Below, piece after piece: positions 16,504-28,669 of a stretch of 64,000 bases of DNA; position 1 is the stretch's first letter, and each line of letters opens with the position of its first letter. Under the pieces are notes generated by a model. That model was not told where the DNA came from. It did not search any database and was given only the letters and a program-made list of their open reading frames with translations. This DNA comes from Eriocheir sinensis (lineage: Eukaryota > Arthropoda > Malacostraca > Decapoda > Varunidae), in assembly GCF_024679095.1 (NCBI RefSeq), contig NC_066513.1:3821523-3885522 (forward strand), given 5' to 3'. A program made the position numbers and the translations under genes.

Positions 16504-16987
16504 GTAATATCGGCTTTGACATCGACATGAGCCTCCTGAATATCGTTAACCATTTATTAACATGACAGATTACTGTTGATTTTCAAGTGACTCCTTCACA
16601 TATGTAACCTGATCTTGCCCTTTACACACCAGTCTGGTGGCGCTGGCTTGCCTGACTCGACGCAGTCTTCCATATGCCAACCATTTGGTATTATATAATG
16701 TCATATGATATTTGTGTAATTGTGTCACTCTTTAGTATCAACGGCACATATGCAGCCACATTGGCAACGGAATGCTGTCGCGGCCAGTCCAACGAACTTG
16801 ATTTTCACCGTTCGTTTGCAATGGCCCACCCTCAGTTTTTCTCTTTTTTTATCTATCCTCTTTTTCTTTGACACTGAAACGAAGCTCAACGAAACCGCAA
16901 TGAATCATTCATGTATTTGGGCGGCACTGTGTTCCTTGAGTTAATTTTGGGCCATCCTGCCCAGTACCAGAGCTGCCTTTACACCAG

Positions 16988-16988
<1 letters not shown>
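16503..16988. other. No recognised feature
   Basis: No coding or repeat signal that I can support. Confidence 0.45.

Positions 16989-16989
<1 letters not shown>

Positions 16990-17078
<89 letters not shown>
16990..17078. repeat. (TA)n microsatellite
   Basis: About 44 TA repeats. Confidence 0.96.
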
Positions 17079-17080
<2 letters not shown>

Positions 17081-17691
17081 GGCCCGTTATTTTGGCAGAT
17101 TTTTTAGGGTGGCTAGAGAACAGGAGGGGGGGGGAAGCAAAGCCAGCATGCTCAGGTGGGGTAATTTTTTTTTTTAAGTACTTTTAGGGCATTTTGAGGC
17201 CGATATAGAAAACAGTTGGGGGCTATAGCCCCCTACCCCCTTCAGAAATTAAGGTCCTGTATATTTTTATATAATTATATGGTATGTTCACAAATGGCAG
17301 CTGAGAGAAAACTACAATACAGCTGTCAAAAATGCCATATACTGCAAACATGTATCAGTATGATGTGTACTTTTCCTGTGTATTGTATGTACTCTTCTGT
17401 GTCTCTTCTGCCGCTGGCTGTGTCCGGACAGCGCCGGGTCTGCCTGAAATTCTACGGAATCACAAAACCTCAACACAAAAGGCTGCGCCTGCAACCTGTA
17501 GTGAGCATTACACTTACTGCCGGTCCAAGCTGCTGGTAATGTATTCGAGTACAAATAATATGATTGTGTTATGAGGTACCGATTTTCAGCTTGGCAAATT
17601 AAGTTCATATTAGATTTTGGTGTTTAACATTTTGTTAGCATATATTCTTTTACGTTTGTCTTCTTTATTTTTCAATCCGTTAGTGAGAATA

Positions 17692-17886
17692 AAACCCACT
17701 TTCGCAGACGAAAAATATACTGTTGCACCGTGCAGCATAGTGCAACAGTATATTTTTTATCAAACAATTTCGGTGGGCACTCACTATCTTCAGTAGTGCG
17801 TGCCTCTTACCAGTGAAGGTGGCGGCCGTGTCCACCGAAACTGTTTCGTAAAAAAATATACATGTTTCGTTTGCACGTGTGGGTTT
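17692..17886. mobile_element. Small palindromic MITE-like element
   Basis: Outer ends AAACCCAC and GTGGGTTT are inverted, with ACGAAA-type similarity just inside. The interior holds two further inverted repeats. One is a perfect 18-bp-arm hairpin, AAAAATATACTGTTGCAC at 17711-17728 with its complement at 17740-17757. The other is AAACAATTTCGGTGGGCAC at about 17762-17780 against about 17830-17848. No target duplication is evident. Confidence 0.5.
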
Positions 17887-18360
17887 CATGCTCATCAAGA
17901 GGATCACGTCCATGTGAAAATCCCAGTCCGTCCGTTGGTGTTTATCGAAGAGTTTCCCTAAATTTCGCCTCCCTTTTTGCTCCTTAGTTTAAACATGTTC
18001 TTAGAGCTTTTTTACATTTTCTTCTATTTCATTTCACGTTTACTTGTACCAAATAGTTCACGTCTTTTCACATGCAAATGATAACTTCCGACTGGTAGCC
18101 TCTGCCTCAATGTACTGTCACTTTCCCAAAGGGGCGTGTTTCTCATTCACACCATATATCAGGCTACATTTTCCACTGTGGTCATGCAGTGAAGCGCGGG
18201 CCACAGGGCTTCCTCTCGCACTCCACACACACGGGCACACCGGACACCTCGGAGGTGTGGCGGGTACGTATTGGACGGCGTCTAGCTCCTGACTGCTCGC
18301 CAATGTAGTCACCCACGAAGACACTAAATATAAGTGCTGTTTAAAAGCCTCCTATCCGTG
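17887..18360. other. No recognised feature
   Basis: No gene or repeat family recognised. 18044-18292 is open but shows no domain. Confidence 0.4.
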
Positions 18361-18373
18361 TGCGCGCGCGCGC

Positions 18374-18437
<64 letters not shown>
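18361..18437. repeat. (GC)n/(GT)n microsatellite
   Basis: Short GC alternation followed by about 60 bp of GT; potential Z-DNA-forming sequence. Confidence 0.95.
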
Positions 18438-18439
<2 letters not shown>

Positions 18440-18749
18440 CTTTATTTTTTCAAAGCTTAAGTCATTCTCGAATTTCATCACACGATGCCCCGTAATTCCT
18501 TGATTTCACGCAGTAGCTATTGTTTTGAGCCACACGATTACATTTGGTGCAGCGTTTCAGCCATTACAATATCAAAGTTGGATAACGGAGTTTACTTGAA
18601 TCTTAATGATCTCTCTTTGTAGGGTTTCATATTCTATCGTCTTAAAAACATATTCCCACAAGTCAAATAATGATTTATACCCATTTGTCTTTGACACTTA
18701 GGCAATTGTATCGCAGAATCACGCCACCTCTTTTCCTTCTTTCCTTCTT

Positions 18750-19095
18750 GTGTTGCCAGATTTAGTGTTTGTAGTCTTCACTTTAATTCTTGGGCTCCGC
18801 TGCACTCGACTTTCTAATCTAGTTCATTCTTATGCTATCCAAATTATTAATGCAATATGTAACCAGTATCTGCAATATTTTGTCCGATTTCCTGGTAAAC
18901 TCTGGAACAGCCTTCCTTCGTTTGTCATTTCTCCTGCCTAGGACGTGGACGTCTTCAGAAAGGGAGTATGCAAGACACCTTTCCATACATTTATAAATTT
19001 TCTATTTGGATTTTCTTCTATCTTTTGCTAGTGGGGAGCAGTGTTGTTGCGGTCTTTTTTTTTTTATTTGTATCCTTGAGCTGCCTCCTGTATTG
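18750..19095 (+). mobile_element. LINE-J 3' fragment (copy C), old
   Basis: Plus-strand similarity to the ORF end ([32 protein letters not shown]) and to the 3' tail (CTTGAGCTGCCTCCTGTA). It is strongly diverged compared with the other copies. Confidence 0.7.
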
Positions 19096-19584
19096 AGAAA
19101 AAAAAAAAGAAATAGAATCCGTCTTGTAGCTGCCCATTGTATTTTTTTCATATTTTCTATGTTTCTTTAGATGTGGATTCCATACAACAGCTGCACGTGC
19201 TAGTCACTTCTTTTCAACGATGTAATAATTTTTCGTACCATCTGAATGCATACACAGCTACTCGTGTCAGCTTAAAGTGATTGCATACTCCGTTATCTCC
19301 CATGAACATGACCTGGTGTCTGCTTATTTTTTTTTTTCACAGCAAAGGGGACAGTTCAAGGGCGTAAAAAAAAGGAAAACAATATTATAGAAAAAAGCCC
19401 GCTATTTCCTGCTCCTGAATAGAGTACAGAGGAGTGGCCAAAAAGAGAGGCCAATTTCGGGAGGAGAGGTGTCCTGGTACCCTCCTCTTGAAAGAGTTCA
19501 AGTCGTAGGGCAGGAGGAAATGCAGATGAAGGAAAATTGTTCCAGAGTTTATCAGCGTAAGGGATGAAAGAGTGAAGATGTTGG

Positions 19585-21136
19585 TTATCTCTTGCATATG
19601 GGGTTTGGACAGTATAGGGATGAGCATGAGTAGAAAGTCGTGTGCAGCGGGGCCGCGGGAGGGGGGGGGGGAGGCATGCAGTTAGCAAGTTCAGAAGAGC
19701 AGTCAGCGTGAAAATATCGATAGAAGATAGAAAGAGAGGCAACATGGCGGCGGAATTTAGGAGGTAGAAGAGTATCAGTAGGAGGAGGAGAGCTGATGAG
19801 ACGAAGAGCCTTAGACTCCACTCTGTCCAGAAGAGCTGTGTGAGTGGAGCCCCCCCACACGTGAGATGCATACTCCATATGAGGGCGGACAAGGCACCTG
19901 GATATGGATAGCAACTGTGCGGGGGAAAAGAACTGGCGGAGACGATACAGAACGCCCAACCTCGAGGAAGCTGATTTAGTGAGAGAGGATGTGTAAAGTT
20001 TCCAGTTAAGATTTTGAGTTAAGGATAGACCGAGGATATTTAATGTTGAAGAGGGTGACAGCTGAGTGTTGTTGAAGAATAGGGGATAGATGTTTGGAAG
20101 ATTGTGTCGAGTTGATAGGTGAAGAAATTGAGTTTTTGAGGCACTGAACGACACAAGGTTCCTTCTATCCCAATCGGAAATGATAGCAAGGTCTGAGGTT
20201 AAGCGTTCTGCAGCCTCCAGTCTGGAGTCATGTACTTCCTGTTGGGATGGTCTTCTATTGAAAGAAGTTGAATAATGCAGAGTGGAGTCGTCGGCGTATG
20301 AGAGGACAAGACAGTTTGTTATGGAAAGAAGATCATTGATGAATAACAGGAAGAGAGTGGGTGATAGGACAGAGCCCTGTGGAACATCACTGTTGATAGG
20401 TTTAGGGGAAGAACAGTGACCGTCTACCACCGCAGAGATAGAACGGCCGGAGAGGAAACTGGAGATAAAGGAATAGAGAGAAGGATAGATTCCGAAAGAG
20501 GGCAGTTTAGAAAGTAAAGACTTGTGCCAGACTCTATCGAGGGCTTTCGATATGTCTAGCGCAACAGAGAAAGTTTCACCGAAACGGCTAAGAGAGGATG
20601 ACCAAGAGTCAGTTAAGAGAGCAAGAAGATCGCCAGTAGAACGCCCCTTGAGGAACCCATACTGGCGATCAGATAGAATGCTAGAAGTGGAAAGGTGCTT
20701 TTGAATCTTCCGGTTAAGGATTGATTCAAAAGCTTTAGATAGACAGGAAAGTAAAGCTATAGGGCGGTAGTTTGAGGGATTGGAACGGTCACCTTCTTAG
20801 GCAGAGGCTGTACGAAGGCGTACTTCCCGCAGGAAGGAAAGGTAGATGTTGAGAGGCAGAGACAAAAGAGTTTGACCAGGCAGGGTGTCAGCACGGAAGC
20901 ACAGTTTTTAAGGAAAATAGGAGGCACTCCATCAGGTCCATAAGCCTTCTGAGAGTTGAGGCCAGAGAGGGCATAGAAAACATCATTATGATGAATCTTA
21001 ATAACAGGCATAAAGAAGTCAGAGGGGGGATGAGTAGGAGGAATATGCCCAGAATCGTCCAGGGTGGAATTCTTACAGAAAGTTTGAGCGAAGAGTTCAG
21101 CCTTAGAGATAGATGAGACGGTAGTGCCGCCGTCAA
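19585..21136 (-). pseudogene. LINE-J reverse transcriptase (copy D, broken)
   Basis: Minus-strand frames carry LNSQKAYGPDGVPPIFLKNC, RT motifs GDRSNPSNYRPIALLS-like, MVDGHCSSPKPINSDVPQGS and SYADDSTLHYSTSF (ADD active site), then NLVSFSASKTQFLHLS and the thumb/C-terminal region. At least three frames are used between 19585 and 21136, so no full enzyme can be read. Confidence 0.85.
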
Positions 21137-21190
21137 GGTTAAGGAGAGGAGGGAAAGAGGAAGAAGTGAAATTGGAGGAGATATTTTTGG

Positions 21191-22375
21191 CTAGATGCCA
21201 GAAGTCTCTCTAAGAATTAGAGAAAGCAAAGTGTTGACATTTTCTATGGATGAAGGAGTTTTTGGTAAGTCGGAGAATAGATTTGGCACGATTCCGGGCG
21301 GATATGTACAGATCATGGTTAGTGGGAGTTCGAAGGTTCTGGTACCTTTTGTGAGCTGCCTCTCTATCTTTGATAGCACGAGAGTACGTGGAATGTATGC
21401 CTCCATTCCAGAGACAATCACCTCTGTGATGGGCTGAGCACACACAGAGGGATCTCTCTCCTGGAAGCAGTAATCATTCCACGGGAAATCGGAAAAGTAC
21501 ATCCTCAGGTCGTCCCATCGAGCTGAAGCAAAATGCCAGAAGCATCGCCTCTTCGGTGGGTTCAGAGGATGTACAGGAGCGATAGGACAGGATACAGAAA
21601 TAAAGTTGTGATCGGAGGAGCCCAACGGAGAGAACATTTTCACAGAGTAAGTAGAAGGGTTAGAGGTAAGGAATAGGTCTAGTATGTTGAGTCTGTCTCC
21701 AATACGGTCGGGAATACGTGTTGGGTGCTGAACCAACTGCTCTAGGTCGTTGAGGAGAGCAAAGTTATAGGCTTGTTCACCAGGCTGGTCAGTGAAAGAG
21801 GATGAAAGCCAAAGCTGGTGGTGAACATTGAAATCTCCCAAGATGAAGATTTCAGCAAAGTGAGAGTGGGTCAAGATGTGCTCCACTTTAAAGTTCAAAT
21901 AGTCAAAGAATTTTACATAGTTAGTAGAGTTAGGTGAGAGATAAACAGCACAGATGTATTTAGTAATAGAATGACAATGAAGTCTTAGCCAGATGATGGA
22001 AAATTCAGAAGAGTCAAGGTCGTGGGCACGAGAGCAAGTGATGTCGTTGCGCACGTAGACGCAACATCCAGCTTTGGATTGAAATTTAGGATAGAGATAG
22101 TAGGAGCGAACAGAGTAGATATTGCTGTCAGTAGCCTCAGAAACCTGTGTTTCGGTGAGGAAGAGAAGGTGAGGTTTAGAGGAGGAGAGATGGTGTTCCA
22201 CAGAATGAAAATTAGAACGAAGACCGCGAATGTTGCAGAAATTGAGAAGAAAGAGGTTCGAGGAGTTATCAAGACACCTCTCAAGTCGGCAGCCAGATGG
22301 GGAGTCCTCCCTGGGGGAATTTGTGGCCCCCCGCCCCCCAGGCGGGGACTCCGAGGCTTGGTTGTTGAACGCCAT
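21191..22375 (-). CDS. LINE-J AP-type endonuclease domain
   Basis: A 394-residue open frame. It shows the signature blocks of AP-like endonucleases used to nick target [15 protein letters not shown] near residue 45, FLTETQV near 73 (catalytic Glu), ILGDFNVHH near 175 (Asp and Asn) and [10 protein letters not shown] near 250 (Ser-Asp-His). The start at 22375 is a good ATG, but the natural 5' end is uncertain. After about residue 330 the frame slips relative to copy E. It belongs to LINE-J copy D. Confidence 0.8.
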   Translation of the reverse strand: MAFNNQASESPPGGRGATNSPREDSPSGCRLERCLDNSSNLFLLNFCNIRGLRSNFHSVEHHLSSSKPHLLFLTETQVSEATDSNIYSVRSYYLYPKFQSKAGCCVYVRNDITCSRAHDLDSSEFSIIWLRLHCHSITKYICAVYLSPNSTNYVKFFDYLNFKVEHILTHSHFAEIFILGDFNVHHQLWLSSSFTDQPGEQAYNFALLNDLEQLVQHPTRIPDRIGDRLNILDLFLTSNPSTYSVKMFSPLGSSDHNFISVSCPIAPVHPLNPPKRRCFWHFASARWDDLRMYFSDFPWNDYCFQERDPSVCAQPITEVIVSGMEAYIPRTLVLSKIERQLTKGTRTFELPLTMICTYPPGIVPNLFSDLPKTPSSIENVNTLLSLILRETSGI

Positions 22376-22431
22376 TTTGAATTTTGAATTTTGGGAAAAG
22401 GTGTGTGTGTTGTGTGAATGTAGTGTGGTGT

Positions 22432-22790
<359 letters not shown>

Positions 22791-23468
22791 CACCTTTGAA
22801 AATATACTTTTTTGAGCACCATTAAAATGAAAACTCAGTAGGCTACAAATGAAAACAACAACTCGAGGAGCGGCAGGTCGGCGCTACGTTTTTTTTAGTT
22901 TTTATGTATCCACGTTACTTTTGTTTATCCATTTACACCTCTGTGTAATTTCATTCTCGGCGATGGGTCCGGAACACTTGCACACGGCGACGCACCCGCC
23001 CGATGTAATGAAACTGAAATATTATTAGGTATGAGGGAGCTCTCATGTATTACCTGACAGTGATTTACACTGAGAGGATTCATGAATATTACCATACTTC
23101 TGTTGTGATATTTATGTGGAAAATATACGGAAATATATACACATGATTAATACCAAGAAGAGAGAGGACCCTCCTGAAAATTATCCTTTAGACCCCAAAA
23201 TATAAGAAAATAATTTATTCGTACGGTTAATACACATAAAAGAAGACCCTCTAGATACTCAACCCTTAGACCAAGAAAATATACGGAAATAATTTATACA
23301 TGCGATTAAAACACCGACCCTCTCTAATCCGAAGGTTGTTCTAGCCAATGCTAATTTACGCGCCATTAATAAATCACAAAAATAAAGTGTTGCGGTAAAG
23401 GTAGCTGAGGAGTTTGGTAAGAGCCTGTACACCACCCCTCCGCTGACCGCTGGCCGCCGCTCATGCCG
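22791..23468. other. No gene; degenerate direct repeats
   Basis: About 23115-23325 contains three loose copies of an 80-bp pattern with AATATACGGAAATAATTTAT and GACCCTC blocks. The sequence becomes GC-richer from about 23390, just before the candidate promoter. Confidence 0.5.
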
Positions 23469-23502
23469 TCAGTCGTCGTGCAGGCGAGGGTTTGTGTGGA
23501 CA
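23469..23502 (+). promoter_or_regulatory. Candidate Inr+DPE core promoter
   Basis: TCAGTC at 23469-23474 equals the arthropod initiator consensus, with the A at 23471 as +1. GGACA at 23498-23502 matches the downstream promoter element RGWYV at exactly +28 to +32. There is no TATA box at -30, as expected of a DPE promoter. It is followed by a plausible untranslated exon with a consensus splice donor. Motif matches of this length occur by chance, so this stays a candidate; the spacing and context raise it. Confidence 0.5.
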
Positions 23503-23558
23503 TCTTCGCCCCTCTGTTACACGTCACACGTTAAGGTGTGAGCTCTTCTTCTACAAAG
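23471..23558 (+). other. Candidate untranslated first exon
   Basis: 88 nt from the proposed start site to the donor CAAAG|GTAAGC at 23558/23559. It lies on the same strand as the sulfotransferase gene, whose first coding exon begins right after an acceptor (23 bp in from 39845, CTTTCTTCAG at 39859-39868) and needs an upstream exon. Joining the two is inference; another gene could own this exon. Confidence 0.4.
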
Positions 23559-23909
23559 GTAAGCTGAGTTTGTTAAGGCTGCAGTGCTAAAGCTTTTGCC
23601 GCCCATCCTTCTGTGAAATTCATTAATATAAAACATTATCATAAAAAAAAAACTTTGGAGAGACGATTTGAGGTTATTCATAGCACTGATAACACAAATA
23701 CACTTGATGATGTAATATAAATAATAAAATGAAAGCCAGTGATTAGCGACTGGTTAGATTAAAGGTGCTATAACACGGAGATTTTCTGGTGTCTTTTATT
23801 GGCATCTAGCCGCCGGTATCGGTGGGGAGCCCTCTTCCTGTCACACGCGCAACATATGTTTTCGGCCTCAGCATAGATCAAAACAAGCTGGATGCTAAAC
23901 ATATATCGA

Positions 23910-24345
<436 letters not shown>

Positions 24346-25427
24346 CAATACCCACACAACAGCTGCAAGTGTAAACAAAGACGCCAGTACTGGATTCAAG
24401 ATGACGGTATTATTAGACGCTTCCATCCCTCACATCAACTGTTTCCAAAGGTCGGAAAGGAGATCAGTTACGTTTTAATGAGTGTTTTTTTGGTAGGTTC
24501 ATGACATAAAAGAATTATTAACCAACCAGAAGGGTCGTAAAACTGGTCCTGAAAATACCCAAGACTCCTACGAAAGCCTTGTCAAATGTGTGTGCTTGGA
24601 CTACGAAATGTTTAAGAAAAAAGGCAGTTAAACTTAAGAGGGAAGGAGAGGTTAATAAAAAACACTCCAGTACCGTTGCAGTCGGGCAGAAATTCTCGAG
24701 CCTGCTTGATGAGAATGGAGGAACGCTTGAGGAATAACACGGGAAATTCATTAAAACTGTAGGCTAATGAAATCAGCACTAAAGGCAGGAAGCAAAGCAC
24801 ATCTCACGAAAACGAGCAAATATAAGAAAGTAAGAACAAGAAAGGATGGGACAGAGTTGCAGGTGTGACAAAACTTAGCGACAGGAAAACTAGTGGTATC
24901 TGTGAATTAACAAGGACAAGATCGAAGAAACTTCTAATTGGTATAAGAATTGAGACAACCAAGAGATCACTGAGTATTTTCAGACATCAGTTGTTCGATC
25001 TAAAAGATGCAAATGTGACGAATAATATTGAAAAGGTAGTTAGAATTGGGGAAAAAATCACACCGTATTGTCCAGTGATCAAGCTAGGCAGGAGGAGCGT
25101 GTTGAGGAGAATGATACACTGCAGATGGAGGTTCCCAGTGTGACCATGGATAAAGGGAATAAACTTTGGAAGGAATGACTGAGTGTAATGCAGGGTGGCC
25201 CATCTGTTTACAGATCTAATCGAAGATTCATAAGTAAACAGAACTTGCTCAAATGCAAACAAAATGCTTACAGTCACGTCACAGAGTCTAGAGCTTGTAA
25301 AAATGCCATCATCCTACTTGCGTATACCCATAAAAAGTGAACAAAAAATATTCAATGAACCACTGACCAATTGGTTTCCTCCCTATAACCTACAAGCTTT
25401 TCACAATGTTCAGATTTTTAGCTACGT
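24346..25427. other. No recognised feature
   Basis: AT-rich. Short frames on both strands carry no domain I know. It forms the left flank of the 25428 inverted-repeat element. Confidence 0.45.
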
Positions 25428-25556
25428 GGGCATTTCATGGGGAAATGCAAAACTATACATATTCTGAAAGCTTAGGTGAAGGAGAGTTTAAAAACCAATG
25501 TTGCCAATTCCGCAGACATATTTATGGCGGCCATATTGGATATTCAAAATGGCCGC
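25428..25556. repeat. Left terminal inverted repeat arm
   Basis: Pairs with 37121-37248 in inverted orientation. It ends internally at AAAATGGCCGC. The outer boundary is set by loss of similarity, so it may be a few bases off. Confidence 0.7.
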
Positions 25557-25871
25557 GATGTGAACCTCAAAATGCTGCATTTTTGTGGCTATTGCACCTA
25601 TTATCAGGCACAGGAAGATGGATTTTGTGTTAGAAAACTGAAGGAATTAATTTTAACTGTAAAAGGCATTAGCAGAAGCCATGTATAACAGCTAATTGAA
25701 GAAATGAGGTAAATAACAGAAATCAAATGTTTATTGCGTAAGCTAATTTCACAACAAAGGTAAGCTAATTTCACAACAAAGTAATATGAAGGCCTCCATT
25801 ATATAACTTTGTCAACTTCAAACAAACTGCTTAATACACATGCAGACAAATCAGTGTTCCCTCTTTTATAT

Positions 25872-26263
25872 TGTTATGCCGGACGTGTTACTTGGGTTCC
25901 GTGTCGCCGTCAGGAGACTCCGTGGGAGGGAGATATGTAAACACTTTGCACAGTTTCTGTAGTTTAATGTTCTTCCTTAGTAGTACACTTCACTCTGACT
26001 CTTCACTTACCACTAGCTTACTATGACTGGGACTGGGCCTCTCTCGCCCTCTTCTCCTATATATATCTAGAACAGTACAGTCTAGAATATTACAGTATAC
26101 TTTAGATCATACAAGAACATGTAGCAAAAATATATGCGAGTTGGCAACACTTCCAGCCTGGCGCCTGGCCGCGGACGGCTTGCCTTGCTCCCCGCCCCTT
26201 TGCTCGTTTCTCCGGGAGCCTTCTAGAAGCCTATGGTCGCCGGGGGAAGCTTCCAGCACAACA
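25872..26263 (-). repeat. Gypsy-2 3' LTR
   Basis: 392 bp, TGTTATGCC to CAGCACAACA on the plus strand. It differs from 31691-32082 at A/C (CTTCCAGCC versus CTTCCCGCC) and A/G (TAGAAGCC versus TAGAGGCC). Confidence 0.95.
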
Positions 26264-26282
26264 CTATCCCCCCCTCTTAATT
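26264..26282 (-). promoter_or_regulatory. Gypsy-2 polypurine tract
   Basis: The minus strand reads AATTAAGAGGGGGGGATAG (one G fewer here) directly before the LTR. The same tract precedes the Gypsy-3 3' LTR. Confidence 0.8.
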
Positions 26283-26328
26283 GTGATCGTCCCGATCACA
26301 CACTTAACTATGTACAAACATAAGAGAA

Positions 26329-26760
26329 TTAATCAAAAACATAATAATCGTCGTATCGCTGTGGACGCCTGCGTTGTCTCTGTCTTCTGTTCGTTGCCTC
26401 CTGCGCGTCTGTCTCCTGGTGCGCCTCGTCGTCGTCCGCTTCTTGGGGTGTCCCTGGAACATCTGCCGAAGCCGGGAGGTTATCTCCCTCGGCTGAAAGG
26501 GCCAGGAGGCCTACGTCGTCGTCGACCTCCTCTCGGTCCTGGACGTCCCTTGCGTTTTCGTCGGCTGCTGGATATCTGTAGTTGTTCCAGGTGTAGTTTC
26601 CCGGACCGTGGTACCTCCATAGGCGGTTGACGTGGACAACTTTCGGCTTGGTCTTTTCCGTTCTCCGGATTCGGTAAGTCACGTCGGAGAGGCGTTCTAG
26701 CACAGTGTAAGGGCCTTCCCAGGGCTCTGTAACTTCGGAGACTGACCTTACTTCCTCTGC
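26329..26760 (-). CDS. Gypsy-2 integrase C-terminal tail (frame 3)
   Basis: Encodes VLERLSDVTYRIR, VVHVNRLWRYHG and then an acidic and Arg/Gln-rich tail ending YDDYYVFD. The WEGPYTVLERL-type GPY/F module of Gypsy integrases straddles its start. It is separated from the upstream frame by an in-frame TAA near 26755 and a one-base shift in a C run near 26717; Gypsy-3 has one more C there. Confidence 0.8.
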   Translation of the reverse strand, partial: AEEVRSVSEVTEPWEGPYTVLERLSDVTYRIRRTEKTKPKVVHVNRLWRYHGPGNYTWNNYRYPAADENARDVQDREEVDDDVGLLALSAEGDNLPASADVPGTPQEADDDEAHQETDAQEATNRRQRQRRRPQRYDDYYVFD

Positions 26761-27209
26761 GGTTTGTAAAGCCAGACTCGGTCTCCTTCCTTGAAGTCAA
26801 CGTGGCTTGCCCTCATATTGTAACCGCGCTTCATGGCCTCCCCGGAGAACTTCAAGGCACCTCGGACTTGATGGTGCACCTCTTCCAGCCGTTCCTCTAG
26901 TTGACGGGCAAAACTGGAGGCGTCCCTTGGAAGGCTTTCCCCAGGAGGCCTTCCTGTCAGTATGTCCACCGGCAATCGCAGCTCACGTCCAAACATCAGC
27001 TTTGCCGGTGAATACCCCGTAGTCTCGTGGGCGGCAGACCTGTAGGCCATGAGAAGCGCAGGCAGCTTCTGATCCCATGAAGACTGATCATTGTTGCACT
27101 GCTTGGCCAACTCCTGGCCCAACGTCCAATTAAACCTCTCCACCATTCCATCTGACTGTGGGTGCAGAGGGTGGTCCGGGTCTTCTTGATACCCAGAAGC
27201 TTGCAGCAC
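26748..27209 (-). CDS. Gypsy-2 integrase catalytic end (frame 2)
   Basis: Contains [20 protein letters not shown], which holds the catalytic Glu of the DDE triad, then [20 protein letters not shown] and [20 protein letters not shown], and DRVWLYKPQ at its end. The first residues of this frame are out-of-frame filler; real similarity starts at about 27175, where a C run is one base shorter than in Gypsy-3. Confidence 0.88.
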   Translation of the reverse strand: MLQASGYQEDPDHPLHPQSDGMVERFNWTLGQELAKQCNNDQSSWDQKLPALLMAYRSAAHETTGYSPAKLMFGRELRLPVDILTGRPPGESLPRDASSFARQLEERLEEVHHQVRGALKFSGEAMKRGYNMRASHVDFKEGDRVWLYKPQRK

Positions 27210-28669
27210 TCAGCAAGGACTGTTGACTCAAAATTCCTTCCCTGGTCGGAATGGAGCTCGTTAGGCACACCGAAGCGACAGAAGAACTCCTCCACCAAAA
27301 CCTTGGCGATGGTATTGGCTTCCTGGTCAGGGATGGCGTAGGCTTCCGGCCACTTGGTGAAGTAATCCATTGTGACGCAGATGTACCTATTTCCGTTCGT
27401 CGTCAGAGGCAAGGGTCCTGCTATATCCACTGCCACCCGTTCCATGGGGGCTCCAACCTGGTATAGTTCCAGTGGGGCACGGTGACGCTTCTTGGGGCCC
27501 TTCTTTGCACAGCACACCTCACACGCGTGACACCATTCTTCCACGTCCTTCCTCATGCCAACCCAGTAGAACCTTTGGCGCAGGCGACTCAGTGTCTTCT
27601 TTACCCCTAGGTGTCCGCTGGTGATGCTGTCATGCATTTCTTTCAAGACGCCTTCCCGGGACTTCACAGGTAACACCGTGGACCAGTAGTGGTCAAGACC
27701 ATCATGAGAGACCCAGCGTCGCTGCAACACCCCGTCGTCTATCCGAAGAGTGTCCCACTGAGTCCAGTAATTCTTGGTGGTAGGGCTTTCTCTCGAGATT
27801 ACTTCCCACCCAGGTCGCGTTGACGACTGACTCAGCCACTCCATAATTGGTCTCAGATCTCGGTCCTCCCGCTGCAGTTTTCCCAAGTCTTCCCATGGCA
27901 CTTCCGCTGTCTGTTCCACTGTAGTGCGGCGGCACATATTCTGGACGCTTTCCTTCTGGAGGCAATGTTGACACTCAGGTATGCAGGGGCGCCGGCTCAA
28001 GCTGTCCGCGTTACCGTGTGTTAGTCCAGATCGGTGCACAATAGTATAGTGATGCTGCTCTAGTTTACCTATCCAGCGAGCAAGCTGGCCCTCAGGGTTT
28101 TTCAGTGACTTCAGCCACCGCAATGCAGCGTGATCCGTGCGGATGGTGAAAGTTGCACCGTACAGGTAAGCATGGAAAAAGTCAAGGCTCTTGACTACTG
28201 CCAGGAGTTCTTTCCGGGTCACGCAATAGTTTTTCTCGGCTGGAGTGAGCTTCTTGCTGAAGTAGGCCACAACCCGTTCCATGTCGGCACATGCCTGGGA
28301 CAGTACTCCACCAATCCCCTCATCACTGGCATCACAATCCAGTATAAAAGGCTTAGAGGGGTCTGGGTAGGTGAGTACGGGCGAGCTGATGAGGGCCTCC
28401 TTGAGCTTCTCAAAGGCAACCTGAGTTTCCGCTGTCCACTCAAACTTGCGCCCCTTCTTCGTCAGGAGGTGCAGTGGTGCAGCAATCGTAGCGAAGCCTT
28501 TCACAAACCTGCGGTAGTATGAGCACAACCCGAGGAAGCTCCGCAGCTCCTTCACGTTGGTGGGTGTCGGCCAGTCCCTTACCGCAGCCACCTTCTCAGG
28601 ATCAGTGCGTACTCCAGCCTCGCTCACGATGTGTCCCAAGTATTGGACCTCCGTTTGAACAGACAGCAT
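27175..28669 (-). CDS. Gypsy-2 RT thumb, RNase H and integrase (frame 1)
   Basis: The N-terminus continues RT with [20 protein letters not shown] and [19 protein letters not shown]. RNase H follows with [25 protein letters not shown] and [11 protein letters not shown] (catalytic Asp, Glu, Asp). Then comes the integrase zinc site [15 protein letters not shown] with CHACEVC, and catalytic Asp residues in VAVDIAGPL and [11 protein letters not shown] one-base loss near 27175 throws the end out of frame, and another near 28658 separates it from the RT palm. Confidence 0.92.

Larger units (their letters stand above)
19327..22380 (-). mobile_element. LINE-J, nearly full length (copy D)
   Basis: A non-LTR retrotransposon on the minus strand with an apurinic-type endonuclease followed by reverse transcriptase, as in Jockey/CR1/I-group LINEs; I cannot fix the clade. 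The 5' side starts at about 22380 next to (TA)n and the 3' tail is A-rich at 19327. The endonuclease frame is open; the RT region is broken by frameshifts. Other copies in the window (A, B, C, E, F, G, H and 13435) are mostly 3' fragments of this family. Confidence 0.88.
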
